Assembly (NCBI GenBank): GCA_000697335.1
Contig: JNEM01009660.1
Span: forward strand, 1 to 20,153
Reading direction: 5' to 3'
DNA length: 20,153 bases
Source: Conidiobolus incongruus B7586
Taxonomy: Eukaryota > Entomophthoromycota > Entomophthoromycetes > Entomophthorales > Conidiobolaceae
The position numbers and the translations under genes were made by a program. Positions 1 to 10,800 of this stretch are shown here, one piece after another. Numbering within the stretch: position 1 is the stretch's first letter; every line of letters starts with the position of its first letter. Under the pieces are notes generated by a model. It saw nothing but the letters and a program-made list of their open reading frames with translations. It had not been told where the DNA came from and did no database searches.

Positions 1-1084
1 GTATTAATAAAACTTAACCATAAATCTTTTAAAATTATTTAAAATATACTAGTAATTTTTGGTAATGAAATATTATTTAAATTAATGATTTATTATTTGA
101 TAAATTATTTTAAAATTATAAAAAAAATTATTTAAAACTTATTAAAATTTAAAAAACTAACTTTAACTATTATTTTATCAATTATTAACAAAATGAAAAA
201 TTATAATAAAAAACACCTTTTTATTTTAGTTAAAAAATTATCTAAGCATTTTAATATTAGTTACATAAGTATTTTATATATATTAAAGTTTAAACTCAAA
301 TTAATAAATAAAAATATAAAATAGGTATTTTATAATTGAAACTAAAGCTTAAACAAAGTTAGAATAGTTATTAATAAATAAAACTTATTAAAATATTACT
401 AGAAACTTAAACTTTTATAACAAATAATTATAATTAATGAATCATAAATCTCTATATATAATCCTTTACTAAAATATAAATTAAAATGTTAGATCAAGTT
501 AAATCAACCTTTTCTATAAATCTTTTTAAATTAGTATTTTACTAATAAATAAATATTAATTATTATAATAGATTATAATATTATATATTACTCATATTTA
601 ATTTTTAAAGGAAAATTAATTAATAATAAATTTTATATTTTTTTTAAATAAAAGTATTTTTAAATTTGTGTTTTTAATATAATTTAAGTAAACTTATTAT
701 TTTATATAATAATTACAAAATATATAAATTTAAAACTATAAAAAGCTTTCTAATTAAAAATAACTGGAAAAAACTACTATATCTAATATATTCTTTAAAC
801 TATAACCTAAGTAATTAATTACTTTAGGTAGTTAAAAAACCAGCTTACAAAAAAGAAAATTTCTACAAAAAAATTTAATTGGTTTATAAAATATAAAATT
901 TTAATCTTTAATAAAAAGAATTATTTTTTAAGTGTAAAAAGTTTGTTAAAAGTATAACAAAAAGTTATTAATAATAAAAAAACTATTAAATTTATATTAT
1001 ATATTTATTTTTATATATTATATATTAAAATGTTTATTTATTTTTAATTGCAAAAAATTCCTATTATTAAAAATACAAAGTAAT
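1..1084 (+). repeat. Dispersed ~1.1 kb TIR element, copy 1 (left end outside window)
   Basis: This is the right-hand ~1.08 kb of an AT-rich dispersed repeat. Bases 1-45 match 6547-6591 with 5 differences, 4 of them C/T. The similarity continues in order to the right end, where the block 1021-1084 matches 7335-7395 and 14155-14217. The end carries a terminal inverted repeat in which TTGCAAAAAATTCC is followed by TATTA and ends at GTAAT (1080-1084). The left end lies before base 1. No open coding frame is visible; stops are dense in all frames. It is probably a decayed, non-coding DNA-transposon-type element. The superfamily is not established. Confidence 0.7.
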
Positions 1085-2020
1085 ATCATTAAATATTAAG
1101 AAATAATAGAATTTTCAAATATTAGAAATTATATATTATTAATAATTTAAATTTTTTTTTAGAGAAATATAGAATATTTTTTTTATTTTTCATTAACATC
1201 AACCAATTAAACCTAATATGCAGTATATTTACATACAAAATTGCAAATGGTTTTGAATGATTGAATCAATTGAAAATTTAAATATGATTATCAACCTTAA
1301 TAAAAGATTATATATATATCCAATGTTGAAATGATACTGAAATTGATAATTTTTATGACAAAGGAATAATACAATTTATGCATTTTAAATATTTTTGATA
1401 TATATATTTATTGTGATAGTTTTTACTACACATTTTCATTAAATTTTACTATAATATTAATCTATACATACATAAAAATCCTATTGACTTTGTATTAATG
1501 ACCTATACGCTTTCCTTCAAAATATAAATTATTTTATATCGATATCATTTTATCACCAATATAAAGGCAATTGATTATAATTTGATATTTGATATTGGGT
1601 ATGAAAAATAGCAATTGTATATTTTATCAAAAAATTATTTTCATTCAATTCTGAATGATATATATTTTTTCATTCATATAAATTTTTTAACTAATGTATG
1701 TGTTATAATCGATTAATTAATATCTTTCTTGATCAATTATGACTAATGTAATAACAGTAAATTTTGAAAATTAGTATTATTACGTTTTTGAAAGATATAA
1801 AATTATGTATATATATATATCATTTTGTATATTTATTCTCAAACCAGTTACTATGTTTCAAAGTATTTGATTATAAATTAATTTTTTTTCATAATTAAAT
1901 GTGATACCTCTATATTAATATATCATAATATAATTTTTACCAAAGTTACAGATGATAATTTATAAATAATAATATTTTTCCAAACAAGTAAATTTTAATA
2001 TATTAATACTACATTCGATA

Positions 2021-2046
2021 AAATTGAATCCCCTTAAATTCAATTT
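2021..2046. repeat. Short perfect inverted repeat (hairpin)
   Basis: AAATTGAAT (2021-2029) and ATTCAATTT (2038-2046) are exact reverse complements around an 8-base loop, CCCCTTAA. The C-rich loop is unusual in this spacer. No gene ends beside it, so a terminator role is not supported. It may be chance in DNA this rich in A and T. Confidence 0.4.
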
Positions 2047-2261
2047 ATAATTATGATGCCATATTCTGAAAAATATAATTATAATATTATAATATCAATT
2101 TAAAAGATTTTCAATTTACATATTGCCTAAAACCTTTCAAATTAAGAAAAGTACTGTATAATTTGAATTACATTTAAAATTGTGGCTATCTAATGCCAAA
2201 GAAGTAATATAAAAATGATTTTTATGCATATTGTTGTTATTAATAATTTAATTCAATTATA

Positions 2262-2400
2262 CTAGTTACTTCAAAAAAATCGGGCATGTATGGTTAATTC
2301 ATATGAAACCATTTTATTGGTCAATGCTAAGTCAAATTGTAATTGGATAAAGTGTGCCATTTACTCTGTCCACAAGTCCCTATTTTTTTCAAGTAACTAG
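2262..2400. mobile_element. 139-bp MITE-like element with 23-bp inverted ends and TA flanks
   Basis: The left end begins CTAGTTACTT, then one variable base, then AAAAAAAT and an end in GGG (2262-2284). The right end (2378-2400) is its reverse complement with only two mismatches over 23 bp. TA sits directly outside both ends (2260-2261 and 2401-2402), as expected for target duplication by Tc1/mariner-type elements. The inside has no ORF and is richer in G and C than the flanks. Length, TIRs and TA duplication fit a non-autonomous MITE. The family assignment is inference, and no second copy of it is visible in the window. Confidence 0.75.
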
Positions 2401-2458
2401 TAAAATGATTTGAAGACTTATGTAGAATATACGCCACCTCTCAGTTAATTTGTGTTGA

Positions 2459-2654
2459 TGAGTTTAGCATGAATAAATATTTGGGTGTTTTTAAAAATAA
2501 ACACTCCGTGAATATAGATAGATTTTAGTTGTTAAAATATTGTTTATAAATCAGAAAAAGGTTTCAATTTGATTAAATAAATTGTTTATGTGGATTATTT
2601 TGCGAGTAGTTGAATAATAATGCAATATATGAGTTTAGTATGGAATAAATATGG
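2459..2654 (+). repeat. Degenerate direct repeat pair, ~171 bp apart
   Basis: TGAGTTTAGCATG followed by AATAAATATTTGG (2459-2484) is echoed by TGAGTTTAGTATGG followed by AATAAATATGG (2630-2654). It lies just downstream of the MITE-like element and upstream of the aldehyde dehydrogenase. The pair could be a remnant of a tandem duplication; function unknown. Confidence 0.35.
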
Positions 2655-3095
2655 ATTACTCCAGGTCAATGGAGTTACACATCAATTACAAAATGATTCT
2701 AGTATCAGAATTGTTATAATATAGAATACAAATATTAATCAAAAAAAATACTAAAACTGATTTTTCAATATAAATATTTCATCTATATTGTCAATATAAG
2801 GATCCATGGATCGTAAAAAATTTTGGTGGTGATTAATGTCTGTTTATTTTGGCAATTAATATATGCATATTTTAATAATAAATTTAAATATCAAATTATA
2901 TTGATTGTAGTGTTAGGTGAATATATGTATCTAGGGGTTTGAAGATCCTCATATATCTATCAATTTGGCAATTATTTAATATTTTTGGTTGATTTAGAAA
3001 ATAGAATGATTTTAAATTTAATATATGTTATATATGAAAATTACCGATTGATTTAATGGATTAATCATGGACAATAATTATATACTAAATAATAT

Positions 3096-3115
3096 TATAT
3101 ATATATATATATATA
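3096..3115. repeat. (TA)n microsatellite
   Basis: About ten uninterrupted TA units. Similar runs lie at 15589-15607 and 19231-19251. Confidence 0.8.
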
Positions 3116-3331
3116 CTGACATCATAAATAATGTATAATATTATTTATCATGTGAATCATCCCCAAAAGTAAATATAATATTTTTTCAATTATTTTTGTA
3201 TTCTGAATAATTAATATAATCATTTATATTTATACTTAATAAAAATTTTCGGAAAATCTAAAATTGATAATTTGATTAAAAATAAATTAATCAAATAAGC
3301 AAAATAAAATAAACTGTTAAGTTCTATGAAG

Positions 3332-3338
3332 TATAAAA
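3332..3338 (+). promoter_or_regulatory. Candidate TATA box for the aldehyde dehydrogenase gene
   Basis: TATAAAA lies 144 bases before the ATG, at the edge of a stretch (3331-3375) richer in G and C than the rest of the spacer. In DNA this rich in A and T such a match is weak evidence by itself. Confidence 0.25.
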
Positions 3339-3481
3339 TGGGGTCTCTAATGCACTGAGAGCTAGATTTGTGAAATAGTAGTCATTGATTACTCAAAATA
3401 TTGAATTAAAATAATTTTATAAATTGAGACCAAGTAGTATTTCAGTTGAAAATTAGTTTGAATAAATATTAATATAGGATA

Positions 3482-5098
3482 ATGGTATATTCAGCTTGTG
3501 GTAGAAAGTATCCCAATGGCATGTATCAGCACTTTCCCAAGGAACTTATGAAAAAGATTGAGATTCCTTCATTTCAGGAGACTCCAATTGACTCGATTGC
3601 TACCATTAACTCGGAATTAAGAGCTTATTTTAATTCTGGAGTGACTAAAACTTACGAGTGGCGAATTCATCAATTGAGTCAGCTCAAAAAGATGTTTAGG
3701 GAAAGAGAAGCCGATATTGTCAAAGCCGTTGAACTCGACTATAAGCGACCCACGGAAACTATGTTGGAGATGCACTATGTAGTCGATGAAACCGTTATTG
3801 CTATGGAGAATTTGAAGAAATGGATGAAACCCAAGTCGCTGACCCCTGCTTGGATGTTCGCGGTGGATTCCCTCAGCGAGGAATACGTCCCCCTCGGTGT
3901 TGTTTGCATTATCAGTCCTTGGAACTTCCCCGTGAATCTCAATTTCTCACCTCTCGTTGGCGCGATTGCTGCAGGTAACTGTGCTGCTTTGAAGCCTTCT
4001 GAAATTACGAGTCATTCATCCGCCCTATTTGAGCAGTTGATTGCTGAATATTTGGATCCCAAAGCCTTCAAAGTAATTAACGGAGGTGTCGAAACGGCTA
4101 CTGAAGTCCTCAAACAGCGCTGGGATCATATTTTATACACTGGAAATTCTCAAGTTGCCAAAATTGTCATGCGTGCCGCTGCTGAATATTTGACACCCGT
4201 AACTTTGGAATTGGGTGGCAAGAACCCTTGTCTTATTGATACCAACTCTGACCTCACCGCGATTTGTAACCGCTTTATCAACACTAAATCCATCAACTTT
4301 GGTCAAGTGTGTGTTTCCCCCGATTATATTATTGTCCTTCGAGGTCAGACAGCCAAACTCGTGGAAAAGCTCAGGGAAACCATTGAAATTTTCTATGGTA
4401 AAGACTACAGGACCACTGAATTTTGGTCGCCCATGATGAATTTAAAAAATGCCAAACGCGTCGTCAGCTTAATACCTACAGGCGATGTTCCCGGAGAAGG
4501 CGAAGTCGTCATTGGTGGCAATTATGATCTTGACCAGAGATTTATTGAGCTTACATTTGTTCAAAATGTCGATCCTCATAGCTCCAGATTAATGCAAGAG
4601 GAAGTCTTTGGCCCGGTAGTCCCCATTGTCGAATTTGACACTTGGGAAGATGCTTTCACTTACATTCAAAGCAAGGAAAAGGCTCTAGCATCTTACCTCT
4701 TCACCTCTGACAAAACCTTGATTACCAATTTCAAGAAGAACATCGTGAGTGGGTCGCAGGCAATCAACGACTGCGTCGCACAGATATTCAACCTGGAAAT
4801 GCCATTTGGGGGCGTAGGCCACTCTGGAATGGGCGGTGCATACCACGGCTTTCACACTTTCAAAACCTTCAGCTACTCCAAGCCTGTCTTCCAAAGATCC
4901 TTAAGCATGGAATTCGTTAACTATATTCGCTACGCCCCCATGGATATGTCTCATATGATCCCGTCAGTCTATCCCTCAATGTTCAATATCCTCAACGATC
5001 ATAGTCTGTTTGCCCAGTGGGTTAATTTTCCTTTTCGTTTGACTCGCTGGCTTTGGTACACTGTTAAACTTGTTACTTATAGTATCTGGAATCGTTAG
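3482..5098 (+). CDS. ALDH3-type aldehyde dehydrogenase (likely fatty aldehyde dehydrogenase), 538 aa
   Basis: It oxidises aldehydes, probably medium or long chain, to carboxylic acids with NAD(P)+. Seen in the sequence: PWNFP (146-150) with the conserved Asn148, the cofactor-loop segment TGNSQVAKI (220-228), the general base Glu243 in LELGGK, the catalytic Cys277 in NFGQVCVSPDY, and EEVFGP (373-378). The APDY/SPDY context after the cysteine and the overall length mark class 3 (ALDH3, yeast Hfd1-like; Hfd1 is about 530 aa). The tail (about 511-538) is rich in Trp, Phe, Leu and Val and resembles the C-terminal membrane anchor of ALDH3A2/Hfd1, so a place on ER, mitochondrial or lipid-droplet membrane is inferred. 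The first ATG has A at -3 and G at +4; Met14 and Met23 are alternative starts, and about 30 residues precede the family core. No intron is needed. It ends in TAG. Its chain-length preference cannot be read from sequence. Confidence 0.95.
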   Translation: MVYSACGRKYPNGMYQHFPKELMKKIEIPSFQETPIDSIATINSELRAYFNSGVTKTYEWRIHQLSQLKKMFREREADIVKAVELDYKRPTETMLEMHYVVDETVIAMENLKKWMKPKSLTPAWMFAVDSLSEEYVPLGVVCIISPWNFPVNLNFSPLVGAIAAGNCAALKPSEITSHSSALFEQLIAEYLDPKAFKVINGGVETATEVLKQRWDHILYTGNSQVAKIVMRAAAEYLTPVTLELGGKNPCLIDTNSDLTAICNRFINTKSINFGQVCVSPDYIIVLRGQTAKLVEKLRETIEIFYGKDYRTTEFWSPMMNLKNAKRVVSLIPTGDVPGEGEVVIGGNYDLDQRFIELTFVQNVDPHSSRLMQEEVFGPVVPIVEFDTWEDAFTYIQSKEKALASYLFTSDKTLITNFKKNIVSGSQAINDCVAQIFNLEMPFGGVGHSGMGGAYHGFHTFKTFSYSKPVFQRSLSMEFVNYIRYAPMDMSHMIPSVYPSMFNILNDHSLFAQWVNFPFRLTRWLWYTVKLVTYSIWNR

Positions 5099-6296
5099 CT
5101 TTGACTCATGTATTTTTCACATTTTCCTCCCTTATTATTTGACATTATCTATCAAGTATTACAAAAATTGATAGCATCATCCTCCTTGGTTATATTAATA
5201 TCTTGCTAATTAAATTAAAAACAATATAATCATCTGAAATATAGTGATATATAATTCAATATTTATCGTTGTTTTTTAAATTGTCAATATTTTTAATTTT
5301 CTATTAGTTCCAAGTGAAGCACCCGACGGTATTTTAACATCATATGAAATTAAATTCTAGGTTTGAGTATGACATCAAAATGTTCAGCTTAATAATGGTA
5401 TTTAATTATACATTAATTGCAAGTATTGATCTGTCTATATTGAGAGTGCAATGATTAGAAATCAGAAATTTATGATATATCTAATAATTTCCAATTTATT
5501 AATCAATTTTTTCAATTTTTTTCATGAAATTATTATTATTTGAATACTAAATTATAAAAATAAATATAACATGAATATATAATTAGATTTTAACAAAGAA
5601 TAATATAGCACATAATCTGGAATATTATTATTTATTATTATCATTCCAACTAAAATTAAAAAATTGCAATTATTATCTATAATTTGAAAATTATTACAAT
5701 ATAAATGTATCTAATTCAAAATATAATAGTACCTGAGCAAAAATTATTTTTTAGAATTGATGTTAATTTGAATTAAACTATTAATTATTATTGATATTAG
5801 ATCAAAGACACCAAGACAATACTATATTAATTTGAAAATTAGTTATTATTCTTGAATGCATGAAAATATTCGATCATTGTTTAGATACTTGTAACTATTA
5901 ACCAATGGCATTATCTATATATTTCATTGGAACAACGCACTTTTAATTACTCTTACGTTGGTATTTCTGATAATCATTAGTATAGGTTTATTATATTTTG
6001 GATGATATTGACTAGGTAAATTGAACATTAAATTTCTCAATTATTGATAAAAAAAATAATTACAAATAATTAAAATTCACATTATAATCTTTGATTTATA
6101 AAGATTAAAAGGACATTGTATTAATTAAAAGTATAATTTTTTAAGGATATATTAATAATATTAGGTTAAATTTATTTGACGTAGCGATTGACAAATTCTA
6201 ATCAAATTAATATCAAAAAATTTTAAAATAAATAATTAATGAAAATGATTAAAAATAATATATTGACTAATAATGGGAACATTAAAATGTTTTTGG
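5099..6296. other. AT-rich spacer after the aldehyde dehydrogenase
   Basis: No gene or RNA is recognised. The first ~120 bases are likely 3' UTR and polyadenylation region. A slightly GC-richer patch at about 5305-5345 shows no sustained frame. A short inverted repeat, CCAATG (5902-5907) with CATTGG (5925-5930), is present but weak. Confidence 0.55.
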
Positions 6297-7395
6297 ATTA
6301 CCTTAAAATCAAAGAAATGGGAAGTTTTTTAATTTCAGTTTTTTCAAATATATCATTAGTTTCAGCAAAAAATATATACAAAATAAATAAGAAGATATAT
6401 ACTTTTAAATTATTTATATACTGATATATATATGTATATACATTGATATATAATGTTTTTTCATTAAAAAATTAACAAATGAAAATTTATTCTTTAATTT
6501 AATTAAGCTTAAATTAAATGATAATAATTAAAAGTCTTTTATGTTAGTATTACTAAAACTTAACCACAAACCTTTTAAAACCATTTAAAATTTATAAACA
6601 GCTTATAATAATAATGCTTTAATATCAGTTATATAAATATATTCTCTATATTAAAGTTTAAATTTAATTTAATTAATAAAAATATAAAATAAATACCTTA
6701 TATTTAAACTAAAATTTCAAAAAAACTAAAGTAGTTATAATTAAATAAAACTTATTAAGCTATAACTAAAAAATAAGTTTTTACAGTAAATTATAGTAAT
6801 TATTAAATCATGAATATTTTGATATAATTCTTTATTAAAACACAAATTAAAATATTAAGTTAAAATAATCCTATTTAAAAATTTTAATAAAACACTATTT
6901 TACTTATATATGATTATTGACTATAATAATAGTTTATAATAGCATATATTATTTTTATTTAGTTTTTAAAAATTTTCTAATACTAAGTTTTGTATTGTTT
7001 GAAGTAAAATCATTGATAATTATTATATTATATAATGATTATATAATATATATAGCTAAAATTTAAGAATTTTCTAATTGGAAATAATTAGAAATAAATG
7101 CCACATTTAATATATTCTTTAAATTAATTTATGTGATTATAATTACTTTAAGCAGGTAAAAAATAAGACTAAAAAAAATTCCTGTATATAAATTTAATTA
7201 GTTAATAAAACTTCAAATTTCAATCTTTAATAAGAACTGATTTTTAAATGTTAAAAGTTTGCTAAAAATATAACAAAAAGTTAATAATAAAATAGAGTAT
7301 TTGATTTTATATCATATATTTATTTTTGAAACTTATATACTAAAATGCTTATATTCAATTTCAAAAAAATCCCATTATTTAAAATCTAGAGTAAT
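6297..7395 (+). mobile_element. Dispersed TIR element, copy 2 (both ends present, ~1.1 kb)
   Basis: This is the most complete copy. The left end starts ATTACCTTAAAATC and runs through AAAGAAATGGGAAG and TTTTTTAATTTC (6297-6336). The right end (7356-7395), read as reverse complement, starts ATTAC and contains ATAATGGGATTTTTTTG, so the ends form imperfect inverted repeats of about 40 bp. Internal blocks align in order with copy 1 and, inverted, with 18077-19345. TA follows the right end, but the left flank reads GA, so a clean target duplication is not shown. No intact transposase frame is visible; the 61-codon ORF across its left end is not convincing. It is a decayed DNA-transposon-like or large MITE-like element. 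Confidence 0.7.
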
Positions 7396-7829
7396 ATATA
7401 TATAATAAATAAAAATGTTAATAATATATATAATTAAAAATTTTCCCTCTATAAAAAATGAAAGGTATTATCAAAATAAATTAATTGCTCTATAACCATA
7501 TAAACATTTTTGGATTTTTATGTATTTAAGTTATCATTCATAAAACTATATAATTTAAAAAATCTTATAAATTAACTTATTTTAAAACTTTTTTAAGTAG
7601 AATAAGATTTCAAAAAACATTATAAATAAATATTTTTATTTGGACCTAATCAATTAATTGAATATTATAAATTATGATAATTTGATTAAATAAAAATATT
7701 ATTGTAGTTCAAAATTTTAAATCAAAAAATATTAAAAATTATTAAAAATATCAACAATAATAGACTTTCATTATAAAAAATTAAATATATATATATTATA
7801 AATTAAACAAAATTTCAAAAAAGAGAGTA
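7396..7829. other. AT-rich spacer downstream of the chitin synthase
   Basis: No gene is seen. The bases nearest 7829 should hold the chitin synthase 3' UTR and polyadenylation site (minus strand), but no distinctive signal can be picked out. Confidence 0.5.
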
Positions 7830-10800
7830 TCAGCCTTGTAAAATTGCGTCAATGGTAGCATTAATGAAGTCCTTCTTATGGGTTAAATCCATTTGGAAAG
7901 TTTCCTGAAGTTTCGTGCGCACTTGCTTCTTGGTAATAGTACTCAAGTCACTCGAACTCAAGATGAATCGAATCTCGTGAGCTAAAGTGTCGTCGGAGAT
8001 ATCTACCCCACTACCCGATATGGGGGCACCGGCCTGGGGCATGTAATGGTATGGTTGGTGAGCTGACAGTGCAATGGAATTGGTGTTGGATGGATAGTGA
8101 GAGACTGGCGGCATTTGCATTCCGCGACTTGGCTCGTGGAGCGAGAATGATTGGCTGTGGGTAGAATTGCGCATTCCCGGTGTCATGATTTGCGGTGTTC
8201 CTAAGGCACTTGGGTCGGGCATTAATAAGTTTTGGCGACTTCCAGGTCCGTAATTGGCGTAAGGTAAGGGAGATCCCATTCTCGAGGGAGTATCAGTACC
8301 TCTGGCAGGGTACAAGAAGCCACTTGATCCATTCACTCCCGGATTGAATCCAAAGGCGGATTGCGTGCGGTTGATCTGATCGTTGCTCTCCCATTGTTTC
8401 TGCTCATACTCAGCCCATGTCATCAATGGAACACTTGCAGGATCGAATGGAACGTCGTCATCTGTGATGATTTGTTTCTTACCATCTCCAACAACTACAC
8501 GAGTGTTACCCCAACTAAAGTCGTCGAAATGCCAGTAGGAATAGATGGGAATATAGAAGTTATACAAGGGAATGGCCAAGATATAGAAAACCATCCAACC
8601 AATATGTTCCCACTTTTGTTTGATGATGAAGAGGAGAGCTTGTAAAATATAAATCGACGCCATAATTAAAATGGAGTACAGATTAATCTTCTGGAATTCG
8701 GTAGCCCATGCCACGATAATATAGATCAAATAAATAACAGAAGCTGGCAAGATGATTGTACCAACGAGATCCAAGAATACCACAAATCTCATACTAAAAC
8801 AACAGAAACCACACATATCTTTGAGCCATAGCAACTCGAAGAGATTGTGAATGGTAGAGTTAATCCATCTTCTACGTTGCGACAATAGAATCTCGAATCT
8901 TTCGGGTACTACGGTACGACAAGTGGCATCGGGTGTGAACTTCATCTTGTAGGTAGGGAACTGTTGCAACATAAGAGTGGTCAAATAACGATCTTCACCC
9001 AAAGACAGTAAATTCTTCTTGTGCAAAGTATCAACTTCATTCTCGGAGTAAAGTTCCAGAATCTTGTTGGAGATAATTAATGGAGCATTACGTACAGATC
9101 TGATACGATACATGGAGAAACAGCCTGGTAAACAGGTAACCGATCCAAACAGGGATTCAAAAGCCTTGGCCAAGTGGTGAGAGATGTAGTATTCGTACAC
9201 TTGCATCATAGTGGTAATCGATTGGTTTTCATTAACTAGTGTAGTTTCACCACAAAGTCCCATAACTGAAGAGTCTCTGGCCATTACAGCAATTAATCTG
9301 TTCAAAGAATCGGGTAAGACTTCTGTATCGGCATCAACCATTAAAATGAATTCATAGAGCTTGGGATCAACTCCAATCACATTCTTCATTTGATGGTATA
9401 TTTCAAGTTCCAAAGGAGTCATTGGAGAGTCGAAGTGGACACGGTTCAAGTATTGCATGAGGATAATTTGAGAATCACGTTTACCTCTGTTACCAGGTCT
9501 GCTAACTTCCTTGGGAGATCCAACCTTGACAACAACAATGTAAGGTACGGAATGACCTTCAATTTCATACAGACCAGAGTAAACTTTACCATAATTTAAT
9601 TGCTTAGAACCCTCTCCCAAACTCTTAAAAGCAAAAGATTCAGGTTCAAGTTTAGGATCGACACCTAGGACATTCAACACAATTCTTGGAGTTGGCAAGT
9701 CGTTACCACTACCGATAATCATACCGTCGGCAATCACGAAAATAAGTTTATGCTTGTCACTATACTGTAGCAAAGCTAAAGACTCCAAAGTTCTGCGAAC
9801 ACTTTCTTCGCCTTCAGTATAACACGGCACCTGTAAAATCACAAACTTATCATAGTCCTGAGGATCCCTCCTACTGCTAAGCTGCAAAGCGGCTAAGAAC
9901 TTGACAGCGGCAACGGAGAGAGCGATACCGGAGAAGACCAACAACAGAATATCTGTAACTCGACAATTTAGGGTTTCGGAGCGGTCAATAGTACCAACGA
10001 AGAAGATATTATTCAAGCAAGTCATCACATTCTTCTTTGTTTGGGCGTCTAGATTCAATTGGTTCCAAGCTTCCGTCAAGTCGCCATTCTTGACATTGAG
10101 ACGGGGATTGAATTTGAAAATGTCTACAACTTCAACGGGCATCCATTCGGGCTTGGGGTCGCGCTCGGTCATATTCACGTAGATGGACAGGTCATAAACA
10201 CGGCCGTTAATCACGCCCCAACTTACCTGGTTTTCACGATACAGGTTGAGAATTGAACGGGGGTAAACGACGGTACCGGTGCGGTAGGATTTGAGGTAGG
10301 GGAGAGCGGTGTTGACGAACCATAGAGGATCATTGGAAACGACATTACCAGCATATTGGTCAGTATTGTGCACAGCCATATTTATGTTAGAAAAATCGTG
10401 TTGTTCCATATAATTGGGATTAACATCCCACTTGAATTGGAAACGCTCTGGCACATTCATATTGGGACAATAGATCTCGGGAGATAGGGGGAACAGCTGA
10501 GTAATATCCTTGCCTTCGAGTGGTTCGAGCATGTCGGCATCCACACCGTTGGGGATCTTGGGCTTACCGTGGCGATACTTGGCCAATTTGACCAAATCAT
10601 AGGCGCTACCGTACATGAAAGCCATTGCACTCTTGCCTCTAGCCGAGCTCAGATCGTTGTAGCGGTAGGCCACTTCGGGAGGACAGAAAATCAAACCCAA
10701 CCCAATATTCAGGAAAAGAATAAGTATCCATGAGAAAAAAATAAGCAAACAAATTGCGACCTTTTCACGCCATGCCATCTGAACGTCGGGACGAGTCATT

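Larger units (their letters stand above)
1085..3481. other. AT-rich spacer upstream of the aldehyde dehydrogenase
   Basis: No gene is recognised here on either strand. The stretch holds a small MITE-like element (2262-2400), a degenerate direct repeat pair (2459-2484 and 2630-2654), a 9-bp perfect hairpin (2021-2046), a TA-dinucleotide run (3096-3115) and a candidate TATA box (3332-3338). Confidence 0.6.

Noticed and set aside
2658-2675. ACTCCA/TGGAGT hairpin and the nearby GTGTTT/AAACAC hairpin at 2485-2504
   Set aside because: Arms of only six bases, and neither shows element-like flanks or duplication.
2801-2812. 12-bp perfect palindrome GATCCATGGATC
   Set aside because: An isolated palindrome with no paired copy or nearby gene start; not enough to name a regulatory site.
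3338-3358. Short upstream ORF (ATG GGG ... TGA, six codons) before the aldehyde dehydrogenase
   Set aside because: It lies directly at the candidate TATA box and would probably be upstream of the transcription start; there is no evidence that it is transcribed.
6239-6424. 61-codon plus ORF
   Set aside because: It straddles the left end of repeat copy 2, and the matching copy at 14020 does not preserve the frame.
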